DNA from: Epinephelus fuscoguttatus
Lineage: Eukaryota > Chordata > Actinopteri > Perciformes > Serranidae
DNA length: 64,000 bases
Direction of reading: 5' to 3'
Assembly: GCF_011397635.1 (NCBI RefSeq)
Contig: NC_064757.1
Location: forward strand, 28,096,339 to 28,160,338
The translations under genes and the position numbers were made by a program. The notes beneath the pieces are model-generated. The model searched no databases and was not told the origin of the DNA. It saw only the letters and a program-made list of their open reading frames with translations. Below, one piece after another: positions 52,101 through 62,160 of this stretch. Numbering within the stretch: the first letter of the stretch is position 1; each line of letters begins with the position of its first letter.

Positions 52101-55100
52101 CCATGATATTGTGGTATAAGTTTATTTCTAAACTTCTGCCTTCATCGGCCACAGCTTGCTGACTGTAATCAGATTGGAGGTCTGCCCAGTTTGCTGCCAC
52201 TCTTCACAGAAACACCTGCTCCATGCAGGTTCCCAGGTCCCTTTCGTGATCCCCGCCTGGCTCCACAAAGGGCCGTGTGTTATCTCATCAGTTGCATTTT
52301 TTTTTCTTCCTGTGAGCTCTTTCTAATGATGAAAAGTGTGTTTAATCTTCTCCTCTAAATGCCAGTGGGATATTTTTCTCATTGTGTGCGCTGATTTGAA
52401 CAATATGTACCGATTCCAAGACCCAAATGAAAATTTCAGCCCGTTTGCACTGTACATAAAAGTGATTACAGCTTTGCCTTTGATCTGCTGTAGCTCTGGA
52501 GTGGAGGCTGATAGAGTTTTTGTCTAAAAATAGACACACAGACAAAAAACTGTCCTTTCTGTTTTCTACAGGCCAGTTTGTTCCAGTTTCTATTTGTGTA
52601 TGTGCTTCAATCTCTTGTTCCTCTACAGGTATGAGGTAAAATAGTCATGATTCAACATGCCTGGTCCCTCCTCCCTTCCTATCTTTCCTTTTTCCTCTGT
52701 GCCTCTCTGCACTATGTGGACTGTACAACTCATTAGTCATGTTTGTTGTATCTTCCATATTCCCTTTTCTGAGGCAGTGTTTTAGTTACATTCATGCTTT
52801 TCTGGCAAATTACTCATATTTAACCTTAAGAAGTAATCTGGCCATCCACTGCACTCTGTTAGGATCCTTAAATCGCACTTTAGCAAATATTACTTCCTGT
52901 ATGTTCCTTATAGTATGATTTTTGGTGCTATGTGTCCTAATTCTTCCCCTCCTCCACCATCCTTTCATTCTGCAGCCCCAGTCGTATGAAGCAGTGGAGC
53001 CCTTAGACCTGGAGGAATTCCTGATGTCACAGTTAAGAAGTGGAGATGTGGCCTTAATGCAGGAACTGGGAGACTTCCCTGACGATGACCTGAAGGTGGA
53101 GCAGGTGGAGAAGGAGTGTCGCACTATAAGACACTCTGTCCCTGACGATGGGTGAGTCACAGGATGTCTGACACTGGCCGCAGAGGAATCCACACACGCT
53201 GTCTAAACAAAAAAACTTCCCTAAAATGTTAGCACTATGAATAATAGTGATACATAATTGAAGAAGATGCACCTTCAAACAGTCTTTATGCATTCAGCTA
53301 CTGAATCCTTGCTGTGGAAGTTTTTGGTAGATTTATTTTTGTGTGAAGTTGCACACAAAAACATCTTGCTTGCAATCTAACATGGTTCTGAAGTCCATGT
53401 AGGAAAGTTAATCTTTATGTTGTTTATCTAGCAAATTTAAAATGTCAGTTTTGGCAAGCATCTTCATACGTATGATAGATATAGATAAAAGACGGTCATA
53501 TAAGGTGCTTAAATTATTTAGTTATTAGACATACATCAGGTGTATGGAGTTAAAAGAATAGACAAGTTGGTCATATTCACCTTCCTTTTAACAAAACTAA
53601 AAATGGCCAGTACGTAGTACGGTGATGCAGTACTGCTTGATCTGTATGCTTTTTTCTCTGTGTTGTTTTTCATGAATTTCTTTGTTTTTATTGATTTTTT
53701 TTGTCTAATTATTATTGAGTTTTTCTGCTAATTTTATGTGCTTCATGTTGTCTACAATTTTTGTAGAACTTTTCTAAATTATGTTAGCTTGAATTTAGCT
53801 TTAAGTTTTTTGGCTTAAGACATTTTTTCACAGGACATTCAGTGTTGTCAGTGTAAAATTATTCTGCATATTCAGAGCATTCACTTGTCCTGCACCTTGA
53901 CCCTGAGGTACAGATTAAGATTGAGGAGTAATGTAAAGTTTTCAGTTGTCTGTGAATGTTTGCATGCATGTCTGCATGAAAATACTTGTCTTCTTATCCT
54001 CCTTATCCCTCTCTTTGTAGAGTGGAGCTGGATCCACATGTAAGAGACTGCGTAAAGAGTTACATCCAGCCGTGGCTTGTGGTCTCTAGAAGGTAAACCA
54101 TCTACATAAACACAACAGTTATAGTTTGAGAGTGGTATAACTGATGTACATGCCCTTTGGTTTCACATACACACCATGACAGATACCTTAAAACGACAAA
54201 ACTGAATCTATTTTTAGAGTTAACAGTTCAGGAATGGAAAACTAGATGTACTCCAAGCTGCACCAGAGAGCCCCAGTCACAGACATAATGCCCTCACCAG
54301 TGTCTCAGCAGACTGCAACAGGTGCCAACTGTCTGAGACGCTGCGCGTGTCTGTGAGACGGGAAACAAAAGGCCTGAGAGAGCCTGATAAACATTAAACA
54401 CTGGGATCTCCTGTCTGATACATTGTAGTGCACACTCTATCTCTCTCTCCCACACAGTCACATACAATACAAACAGACGCTGAGACTGTGTTGTGTAAGG
54501 CTTCTGTTTTTGTTGTTATCTAGTTTGATTAGAGGTGCAGAGGTGTATCAGTAGTGACAATGCATGTTGTTTTTTATGTGTGTTTAGCTGTCTGGGTCTT
54601 TGACCTGGTGCATCTGTGTGTGTGGGTTTGTGTGAAGGTGCCAGGGCGATGGCTGGAGTGCGTACTCAGAGCGAGCAGGTCTACACAAACTCCTTCGGAA
54701 ACAGACCTTTGAGTCCGACATCGAGCCAGACAACCAGCAGAAGACAGTAAGAAACACAAACACAGTCAGTCACTATCTGTTTGTTTGTTACCCAGTAAAG
54801 GAGAAGTTTAAGGCTTCTTCAGAAAGACTTCTTTAGAGCTGGTCTTGTGAAGTGTGGCATGCAGCGTTGCTACACTGAACAGTTCCTCACTTTCCTTTTT
54901 CAGTCAGTCCTGTCTTTAACAATTCCTTATACCTGCGTTAGGGAGGTTTTTAATTGCAGGAATTACTTACATGTGCTTATCTTGTTATTTGAAACTTTGG
55001 CCATGTTTGATATAAACATCCTCCATTATAATACTATATATAAGACACAAAATATGTAACATCATAAGAGATCCCCTTTAATAGACTGACAGCCTGCCTC

Positions 55101-58100
55101 TATCCTGTATAAGGATCACAAATTAATATTCTGTTAAAATTCTGCATTTTCTTTGTGTACAGATTGAACAAACAAAATTCAGTGTATGGTGCACACCAGT
55201 AGCCAATAAACTAAACTACAATAAAATAAAATAAAATAAAATAAAATAAGGTTAAATTAAATTAAATTAAATTAAGTAAAATAAAATGAAATAAAATAAG
55301 ATTGAATTAAATTAAATTAAATTAAGTAAAATAAAATGACGTAAAATGACTTAAATTGAATTATAATAAAATGAAATAAAATAAGATTGAATTAAATTAA
55401 GTAAAATAAAATGACATAAAATGAATTAAATTAAATTGAATTTAATTTAATTAAAATAAATAAATAAATAAATAATAAATAAAAATAAATACATTTAAAT
55501 AAAATAAAATAAAATTCAGTAAAATAAAATAAAATAAAAAAGATTAAAACACAAGAAGATTAAAACAAGATACAACATTATTGAGTTCTAGAGGTGCTGG
55601 CAGGTGAAAGCCAGGCCAGCTGTTTCCCTTTCCTCTTAGTTTTTTTATGCTAAGCTAGGCTAAGCTAATTGTCCCCCTGCTCCATAATTTCTGCACAGAC
55701 ATGAGACTGGTACAGATTTTTAAACCTAAGTACCATCAAGAAAGCAAATAAGTACATTTCTCAAACTGAAACAGAACTAAAAAAAAGCTACTTTACAACT
55801 TTGTCCTTGAATGTCAATATGTTGCACTTAAAATGTCTTTTGTGAGAGGAAGACCATTAACTTAGAGCAGTGTGGCAGTCCATACTAATCAAGGCTTAAT
55901 GTGAAATGTGAGGGAGGAGTGAGAGACTGGGGTGGGGAAGCGCTTTAATAGTGTACACAACAGTGTTTTGTTATTCCTGTCACTCTTTCCACTGTGGCAG
56001 TGGCTCTTTCAAGTTTACTCAATGTGGCTCATGCAGAACTAAACCTGAGTATTATACACTTACTGTCATCACCTCTGTGTGTTTAACAGGACAGTCAGAG
56101 ATGTTGTGGTTAAATATTTTTTCCACATATTTTTATCAATAGCTTATGACTGCATGCCTCAGTCCTTTACTTTCTTTACGGATCCCTGCTTCAGTAGTCG
56201 ACCGACATTTCAGGCCAAGTTCCCATCCTCTCTCACTTCCCTCTCTCTAGCTCTTTTGTCCCATAGTGGCCAAATCCCCGTCTCCCAGCATCAGACAGTC
56301 CCAGCCAATCCAAGTCCCAGTCAGCGCCACTCCCAGCCTCTCTGGCTAGTTACCCAGCCATCCCTCATCACCAGCCAGTCTCACCAGCCCCCTCCTGTCA
56401 CCCCATCCTTGCCAATTCTGGTTAATCACCCAAACCAAAAGGCCCTTATTACCGCTGCGGGCTTCCCACGAGCTACATGCCAGAGAGAGAGTGACAGAGA
56501 TGGGAAGAACAGCGCTATTGTCCCTCAGCGCTTAGTAGGTTCTCTTCTATGGTCCGGTCTGTTTTAGCAATAGCCCTGGGATCATGGTGTGATGCTCCGG
56601 TGGAGCTTTGATAGGGTGAAGCTCCACAAGGGTGGACGCTCGGTCAGTCCTTGCCTGTGGTTTGAGAGCTGGGATGTGAAAGTGAAGGATGATGGGAATA
56701 AAAGAGACAAGAAGGATGTAACATGGCAGCAGTGAGGTTATGCCCTGCCCTGTAGCTGAGTCTGAGTAATTCCATATGGTGCCAGTGCCAGCCTGAGAGC
56801 CCTGATGGACAGAGGACGCTCCAATCAGTCACTGTTAATACAGTTTAACAGCAGTTTTAACAGAAATTAAATTCTTCCTAGCCCCAGATATGTCAAAAAA
56901 CACCTACTTCTGTACCTGACTGTTATAAAGATGCTCATGAAAGTATTTTGTTGCCTTTGCTTCCCTCTCCCAGGAGAATTTCGAAGTCAAGATGTGTTTA
57001 TGTTAATGTCAGACTTTGGATTTATTTGTATATGGTGGTAGAGGCTGGTGAAATCAAACAACACATAAACACTTAGTAAATATAAGAATCCTGTATATTC
57101 CAACGGAAACAGCAAAAACAAGATGGAGCTAACAGAAGCCACAATGCAACATGAATATCGTGTAACATTTTGAATATTGTTTGACATCTCGTTGTACAAC
57201 AGAAGACCTCTTTTGTGCATATCTGATGCTTGATTCTCCTGTCAGACCTGACTCCAGTCTGAGAAGTATCTTTGCGTATCACGCTGCAGTACTGGGGAAG
57301 CTACTTTGAAAGCATAACTTCGCAAGCAATCAATTACTTTACGCTGGAAAGGGTGAACTGCAGCAAAGCTGCCCTAGAGAGAAATCTAGTTTGGTTAAAT
57401 AAAGCTGCTTAGAAAGAGTAGTTCAAACTACTTTGTAAAAAATTGACATTGCACATGTGATGCAGCGTTAGCAGTGAGGCAGGCGTTACACTGGACTGTT
57501 GTGGTGAAGAAGGAGCTGACGAGGATGCCGGGCCCCTCCCATGAGAGATTTTCCGGGCATGTCCAACTGGTAGGAGGTCCCGGGGTAGACCAGAAAAACT
57601 GGGGGGATTATCTTATCTGGCCTGGGAACGCCTCGAGATCTCCCAGGAGGAGCTGGAAAACTGTGCTGGGGAGGGGGACGTCTGGAGTACCTTGCTCAGC
57701 CTGCTGTCCCGTGCAAGCAAGCCCTAGATAAGCAGATGAAAATGGATAAATGGATGGTTGAATATGATACAAAATCATTACAAAATATAAAACAAATGGT
57801 GCTCATTTTTGTCCAGTTTGTTGCTTGCAGGTAACTGGATGTCAGAAATATGCAGCACTTGTCCGCTTGGCTCTCTTTGCTGCTATGATTTTTGTCTGGC
57901 AAGCCGTCAGCCTGCTGGGAGATCTCTGATTACACAACTCGATCAGCTAATGTACAATGCATTGATATCACTAGTGACGAGTAACTCATACCTCCCTATT
58001 GTATGACACTATTCAGGGGCCCTATCCTCTGCAATCTGGTGACATTTTAATGTCTGTAAATATGACAATGCAGCAAAGAAACTACATTTTTATAAGAAGG

Positions 58101-60642
58101 AAGGAAAGAAAACAGTGCCTGCTGAACATCTGACATGTAGACTATTGTAAGTACACTCTCTGTAGCATACAGTGTACATAAACACAAGCCTGCGTTGTGT
58201 GTTCTTTACATTGAGACAGCCTTGATCAGAAGAAAGCCCACAGGAGACTGTCATTGTCTCCAGGCCAAAACACAAGCTGTCTAGACTGCCTAAATGCCTG
58301 TTAGCTGTTTGTTGAGTCTGCTGACAACATGAGCATAGAGGCTGCACTTTAGTGTATGTTGGTGAACATTCATAACATGCTGTGGAAGTATGGTGCTTGT
58401 ATCAAACCTCATTCAGATAATATTGTCTAAATGGAGGAAGAACAGGCTTTGACCAGATATCCATTAATATAGTTTTCCGTATCCTGCACCCATTTTTTTG
58501 ATGTCTCTCTTAATAACATCCCTCTGGAAATTCTGCCTTAATACCCCTGTATTTTTGTCTTATTGCTCCATCCTTCCCACTCACATTTCATCCCCTCACC
58601 CCTCTCTGTCTCTGTCTTTGCCCCAGGTCAAGTCTCCAACATTAGCGGGGCTGAGTGATGACTCTGGCCGCACACTGACCTCCTCTGACTTCGACTTGCG
58701 GGGGTTGACTCCGGACCAGAGAGTGGAGGGACTGCTGGCCTTCAGCAGTCACGAGGAGCTGGACCGCTTCAACCAGGAGGCACGGCAGGGGAACAGACAT
58801 CCTGAGCTGTTTGCTCTGTACCCACCAGCAGATGAGGTGAGATATAGAGAGAGCTGATTATCACATGCTTCACTGCAATTCATTTCAATTCAGTTAAATT
58901 CAGTAGAACTTTTTCTTGTGCCAGAGGACGCTTCAAATTACAGTAACACAGTACAGCTACAGCCAGATAACCAGTGGGTTCCCCGGGTCAGGGTCACTCA
59001 CTGGACCCAGTTTTAGAACAACAGAGTATTAAATATCTGGCAAATATGGGGACAGTGTGGGTTAGGATTGGTCTCTGTCACTCTGTCTCTTTCTATCCAG
59101 TTTTCTTATTTTCTAGAGTGCATACACACCTAGATGCAGACTTAATCAATAAACCAGAAGTCATATTACACAACACATACCATGCTTTATTTCCCAACTG
59201 TTTTCATTCATCTTGCCATTAGGGTGGTGCCTGAGGTTGTCTTGATATGCAGTCAATCAATATTTAATTATATGAGAATATTAATTACCATAAATACAAG
59301 ACATAACATCAGCATTGTAACCATCTTTTTAAAATGACCTTTTTTTTCCTAATTTTTTAATCGGAAATTAGTTGTTGATATTCAATTGACCTCTTTTAAA
59401 ATTATTTTCAAGCACAATTTAAATCATTCAAAGGGTTCACTTTCTTTGTTTTATGTGATAGTACACTGAATGCTTTTTGATTTGGGACTGGGTCAGACAA
59501 AAGAAGCAATTTGAAGACATCCCCTAAGGATGTGGTAAATTGAAATAGACATGTTTCTCCCTCTTTCTTTTTCCCATAAAGAGGAAAAGTTACACATTTG
59601 AAACTAGTTTCTGAAGCCTTTCTTTGGGGAACTTGATATAAAAAGCATCACCCTGCCTGCCTGTAACTGATTTACTTCTGTGCCTTGTTAACTTTCCATT
59701 CTGTAGTTTTAATTTCAGCTCCTCCCAAATCTTAAACTCATGCGAATATTCAGATACTACATCTCCTCCAAATGTAACAACTCCTCCATTGCTCTTTGCA
59801 TGGTTTAAAAACTTTCTCTGCTGTTGTGTTCCAGGAAGATGCAGTGGAGATCCGGCCCATTCCTGACTGCCCGAAAGAACACACTGGAGACCGCATCATG
59901 ATCAGATGCCAGGCCATCAAGTATGTCATACATTTTCATAATACCGTAGGAGGGGGGATTTAAACAGCTGCCTTAAGTTGGACAAGGGACTAACAGTTAG
60001 CTGCGCTAAAGAGAAATTATTCCAACACCCCCTCGTTGATGAAAATGACCTTTTGCTTGGCAACACACAGTGCATTCTTGTCTGTCACATGTGAAATACA
60101 AGACTTAAAACTCTTGAGTAGTTGTTTCAAAAAGGCTCGCAGTAGACATGACGGACGGACAGCGCAGTGTGGAGGAGTAGAGGAGTGCTCTGTGCAGTGC
60201 CTGTTGTTCTCCAGAAAATCACTGTCCCTCCCTCTCTCTGTGGGATTTTTTTTCTCTGTGTCTCTTTCTCTGTTCTTTTCTTTCGCACAGACGCACAGAG
60301 TTTCTCTGACTTTCGATCTCGATCTCACTTGTCCTTCTTGAAAACCCATAAAACTGCCAAATGTTTTGAAAGAACTCATTTCTCCGCTTGCAGTGGTTTG
60401 GCAACTTCACAGTCATCTCTTAACCCTCAGTTAAAGCATGTTATCACTTACTGTAGTACATTTCACAACAACAATCCACAGAAATGGAATAGAAAAGGAA
60501 ACAACTGATTAAATGCTAAATAAGTGAAGTATTAAGGCTGTTATTGAGTCACTAATTTCCTTCTTGTCTTCATAGGTTTGAGATTGATATCGAGCCCTTA
60601 TTTGCCACCATGGCCTTGTATGACCTGAAGGAAAAGAAAAAG
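34795..60642 (+). CDS. dock8: Dedicator of cytokinesis 8, exons 1-8 (N-terminal part)
   Basis: Eight exons join in frame to 292 codons: 34795-34847, 45514-45616, 52976-53151, 54021-54092, 54638-54746, 58627-58836, 59835-59920, 60576-60642. The start [18 protein letters not shown] matches the DOCK8 N-terminus, and later blocks match too ([70 protein letters not shown]). This is the N-terminal DOCK-C/D region; the DHR1 lipid-binding and DHR2 exchange domains are coded beyond the window (full length ~2,100 residues). DOCK8 activates CDC42 at the leading edge of immune cells, and its loss causes combined immunodeficiency in humans. The chosen ATG matches the known long isoform; its context (C at -3, G at +4) is moderate. 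Introns 1 and 2 are large (10.7 and 7.4 kb). No break was found. Confidence 0.94.
35818..36060 (+). mobile_element. hAT-type MITE in dock8 intron 1
   Basis: It begins TAGGGCTGCAAGCCATGATT and ends CATCGTTTCAGCTCTA, the same termini as the copy at 18006 in the opposite orientation. No matching 8-bp flank remains. Confidence 0.6.
36151..36180. repeat. (TGTGC)n pentanucleotide repeat
   Basis: About five perfect GTGCT units in dock8 intron 1. Confidence 0.85.
37015..37241 (+). repeat. 5' part of the tRNA-derived SINE-like repeat
   Basis: GCGGCATGGTGGTGCCGTGG, A-box-like GTGGTTAGCATTG and B-box-like GGTTCGAACCC (~37057-37070) lead into TGTCAGCGTGGGTTTTCTGC and TTGGTGACTCTAAATTGGC. It stops at GGTTGTCTGTTTCTAT, where different sequence begins. 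The same family is present at 26968 and 32934. Confidence 0.65.
37242..37520. repeat. CpG-rich segment, probable transposon end
   Basis: It starts AGCCCCTTTCACACTGACAG, a terminus shared by a class of fish DNA transposons. It is much richer in CpG than its flanks (TTCCGCGGATGTTGG, CCGCCTCGGAGG, GACCGCGGTGG). The matching other end was not found, so this is tentative; it abuts the truncated SINE directly. Confidence 0.3.
39754..40150. repeat. hAT-like MITE remnant with AGTCGAC repeats
   Basis: TAGGGCTGCCCCAGAATAAG followed by CTAGTCGACCAATAGTCG and TTAGTCGACTAGTCG is the left end of a fish hAT family. AGTCGACCAATGAAGATGAG near 40138 may be its decayed right side. Confidence 0.4.
40151..45513. 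other. dock8 intron 1, distal part
   Basis: This is 5.4 kb with no exon, RNA gene or clear transposon that I recognise. Small features are a (GT)10 run near 44080-44099 and scattered AC-rich stretches near 44810-44850 and 45040-45085. Open frames here lack protein similarity. Confidence 0.5.
45514..45616 (+). CDS. dock8: dock8 coding exon 2
   Basis: This 103-nt exon encodes [20 protein letters not shown] and then a Ser/Ala-rich stretch ending CLTV. The SSAEIR block is shared with mammals; the later half is less conserved. The donor is GTGAGT. Confidence 0.9.
46020..46530. repeat. TTAA-MITE family interior with internal tandem duplication
   Basis: Two successive ~210-bp units (about 46085-46290 and 46300-46510) share AATTATCCRYARARGTCTC, GACCCGGTGAtttAAA-type and ATCAGTGTCTCTCTGATGC / AAGTGTTTCTCAGATGCAGT blocks. 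Both match the interior of MITE copy A at 21600-21740. No terminal repeats were identified. Confidence 0.5.
46782..47570. mobile_element. hAT-type MITE with target duplication and nested element
   Basis: The ends TAGAGATGCACCGATCC and, inverted, TAGGGATGCAACGATCC are flanked by TAATGTAC (46774-46781) and TAATGTAT (47571-47578), an 8-bp duplication with one change. GATACCCGATACC-type repeats inside are typical. A second palindromic-ended element (46885-47215) sits within it. Confidence 0.75.
46885..47215. mobile_element. MITE nested inside the hAT element
   Basis: Its left end CCCATTGGTTCGACATCCCA and right end GGATGTCGAACCAATGGG are inverted copies, and a second copy of the terminal motif (GTCGAACCAATGACATG) follows. 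The interior contains GGTTAGGTTTAGGCACAAAA. It interrupts the GATACC-type sequence of the host hAT element. Confidence 0.6.
49103..49147. repeat. (GT)n microsatellite
   Basis: A GT run of ~16 units from 49115, with a shorter run at 49088-49100, in dock8 intron 2. Confidence 0.9.
51219..52048. mobile_element. Inverted duplication of Tc1-like transposon remnants
   Basis: The left (51219-~51640) and right (~51640-52048) halves are imperfect reverse complements. CACCTCCCAATGGCAGTG on the left answers CACTGCCATTGGGAGGTG on the right, and ACCACTGGCAGGTGA answers TCACCTGTCAGTGGT. In the left half one frame near 51500-51560 reads [20 protein letters not shown], a decayed form of the Tc1-family DDE-transposase motif SPDLNPIEHLWD. 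No functional transposase remains. It is located in dock8 intron 2. Confidence 0.7.
52976..53151 (+). CDS. dock8: dock8 coding exon 3
   Basis: This 176-nt exon encodes [20 protein letters not shown] through [20 protein letters not shown] and [11 protein letters not shown]. It has clear acceptor and donor (TGCAG, GTGAGT). Confidence 0.93.
54021..54092 (+). CDS. dock8: dock8 coding exon 4
   Basis: This 72-nt exon encodes [20 protein letters not shown] and VSR. Acceptor TTGTAG, donor GTAAAC. Confidence 0.92.
54638..54746 (+). CDS. dock8: dock8 coding exon 5
   Basis: This 109-nt exon encodes [20 protein letters not shown] and then [23 protein letters not shown] is shared with human. The acceptor TGTGAAG follows a GT-rich rather than CT-rich tract. 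Confidence 0.85.
55210..55545. repeat. A/T-only tandem repeat, (AAAAT)n and (AATTA)n blocks
   Basis: About 330 bases of AATAAA- and ATTAA-type units, with a larger unit (AATAAAATAAGATTGAATTA onward) appearing at least three times. Low complexity, in dock8 intron 5. Confidence 0.9.
55610..55760. repeat. Inverted copy of interspersed repeat seen at 21020
   Basis: TATGCTAAGCTAGGCTAAGC with CTCCATAATTTC and CAGACATGAGACTGGTAC is the reverse orientation of the TTAGCTTAGCATAAA repeat in the zng1 intron. Confidence 0.45.
57470..57755 (+). mobile_element. Decayed non-LTR retrotransposon 3' end
   Basis: Across shifting frames one reads RFSGHV, then a GRPRGRP-like stretch, [15 protein letters not shown] and WSTLLSLL. 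These are the final residues of a common fish LINE reverse transcriptase ORF, followed by the AGATGAAAATGGATAAATGG tail. Frameshifts show it is dead. Confidence 0.6.
58627..58836 (+). CDS. dock8: dock8 coding exon 6
   Basis: This 210-nt, phase-0 exon contains [20 protein letters not shown] and [20 protein letters not shown]. The acceptor is CCCCAG and the donor GTGAGA. Confidence 0.93.
59835..59920 (+). CDS. dock8: dock8 coding exon 7
   Basis: This 86-nt exon encodes [20 protein letters not shown] and IMIRCQAI. The donor is GTATGT. Confidence 0.92.
60576..60642 (+). CDS. dock8: dock8 coding exon 8
   Basis: This 67-nt exon encodes [20 protein letters not shown] and KKK, with donor GTAAGA. 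The next exon (ISENFHCDL in human) is not found before the window ends. Confidence 0.92.
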
Positions 60643-61094
60643 GTAAGAAAGCACAGTAGTCTTTACAATTTCTAATGTTGTTTCTAACGTTTTCTTAAAG
60701 CATGTTTTACCTTCTCTCCTGGAAACTTGTATGACATGTTTACCTTTCCACGTGCAGTACAAGCGCAGAACAAAATTACAAACCACTTACAATACAATAG
60801 CCCTGCAGTAAGTGCTAGTTTGGTGACGCTCATTATGTGTGTTTGTTGTGGAGACGGTCAGAGTGTCTGTCAGCTGGTGTTTGGCCTACTTGTGACCACA
60901 TGTCCTGTTAGAGTTATGTTTTTGAAACTGAGAAACATAAAATGCTTTCGGTCAAATTTTATTGTCAAAACATTTTCTAATTGATCCGTGCTGTCGATAT
61001 CAATAAGAAATACATGTTTGATTTAATAAGAGACAGCTACCATTTTCATAATAGAGGCTCAAAGCAAAGGCTGTAATTTGTATGTGTTGTGTCT

Positions 61095-61096
<2 letters not shown>

Positions 61097-61129
<33 letters not shown>
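61097..61129. repeat. (GT)n microsatellite
   Basis: About 16 GT units in dock8 intron 8. Confidence 0.9.
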
Positions 61130-61133
<4 letters not shown>

Positions 61134-61394
61134 GGTGTGTGAGAGGCAAATTGTAGAGAGCTTTGGATAAAAGACTTACAGAAATGCTGCAGTGCATTTA
61201 CCAAAGAATACCATGAGAAGTGTCAGTCACTGTGGGTGAAGAGTTTATTTGTGGTATTGCAGCAAGAGGAAGCATCTTAAGAATCATGATGACACATGTC
61301 GAATAAGGAAAAAACATCAATAACAGGGAGGAACACTGGTCACACGTAAACCCTCACAAACACGGACTGAATGTTTGTTAACGGGAAGTTAAAT

Positions 61395-62160
61395 GGTAAG
61401 TCCGGTGTTTTTTAACCTGGACCACATTTTCCCATGTTTTCGTGTCTAAGTGACTAATGGGAATTGTTTTTGAAACATGCTGCAGTGTAACCACTTGGGG
61501 CAGGTTTGCACGGTCAGTTTATGTCCACTTAAAGTGCTTGCTTTTGCCACTGATAGACTCAGATTGTTATTCAAAGTGTCTGACAACATTATGGAAAGGA
61601 TCCTGACAGAGATAGACCTTTTTGTTGCACAGTACGATCTTTATTGATTAACCAGATAGAGCCCTGGAATCACCATCACCAAACCCACCAGACTCCATTT
61701 AAAAAAACCATTAATTTTAGCATGTATAGATCCAGCATATTGTTGCATCTAACTCGGTGAATTGAGGGTTTATTTCAAGCAAACCAGACTTGGTGATTTT
61801 TGGAACAGTAGAAAGACAAAGCAAGATTGTTTTTTGAGTTTTATTTTGTTTCTGTCGACTTTAAATCAAGCATGTTTCACAATGATGAAATTAATCTGTA
61901 TTTAAATGGGGTTTGGTGGTAGCGATTTTGGGGCAGTTTCTGGTTCAACAAAATGCATCTTACTCCTCAACACAAAGGAGTATCTCTCTTTAGGGATCCT
62001 TTGCGTAATGTTGTCAGACACTTACAAAAGCACGTTGAGCCTGTCAGCTGCAAGAACAAGCACTTCACTTTAAATGGATGTAAATTGATGGTGTACAAAG
62101 GCCTCGGGTGGTTACATTGCAGCCTGTTTCACCGCTGCCGGCTGCAGTAGTCTCACTCAA
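61395..62160. mobile_element. Fold-back element, intact two-armed copy
   Basis: The left arm (61395-61700) and right arm (61895-62160) are imperfect inverted repeats: ACAACATTATGGAAAGGATC against GGATCCTTTGCGTAATGTTG, and CCACCAGACTCCATTTAAA against ATTTAAATGGGGTTTGGTGG. The ~190-bp loop contains TTTTTTGAGTTTTATTTTGT, found in the opposite orientation in the 26-27 kb copy. It has no ORF and lies in dock8 intron 8. Confidence 0.65.

Noticed and set aside
56079..56567. 162-codon Ser/Pro/Gln-rich open frame in dock8 intron 5
   Set aside because: The composition comes from CCAGYC-type low-complexity sequence; DOCK8 proceeds directly from KT at exon 5 to VKSPTLAGL at exon 6 without it. No relative is recalled.
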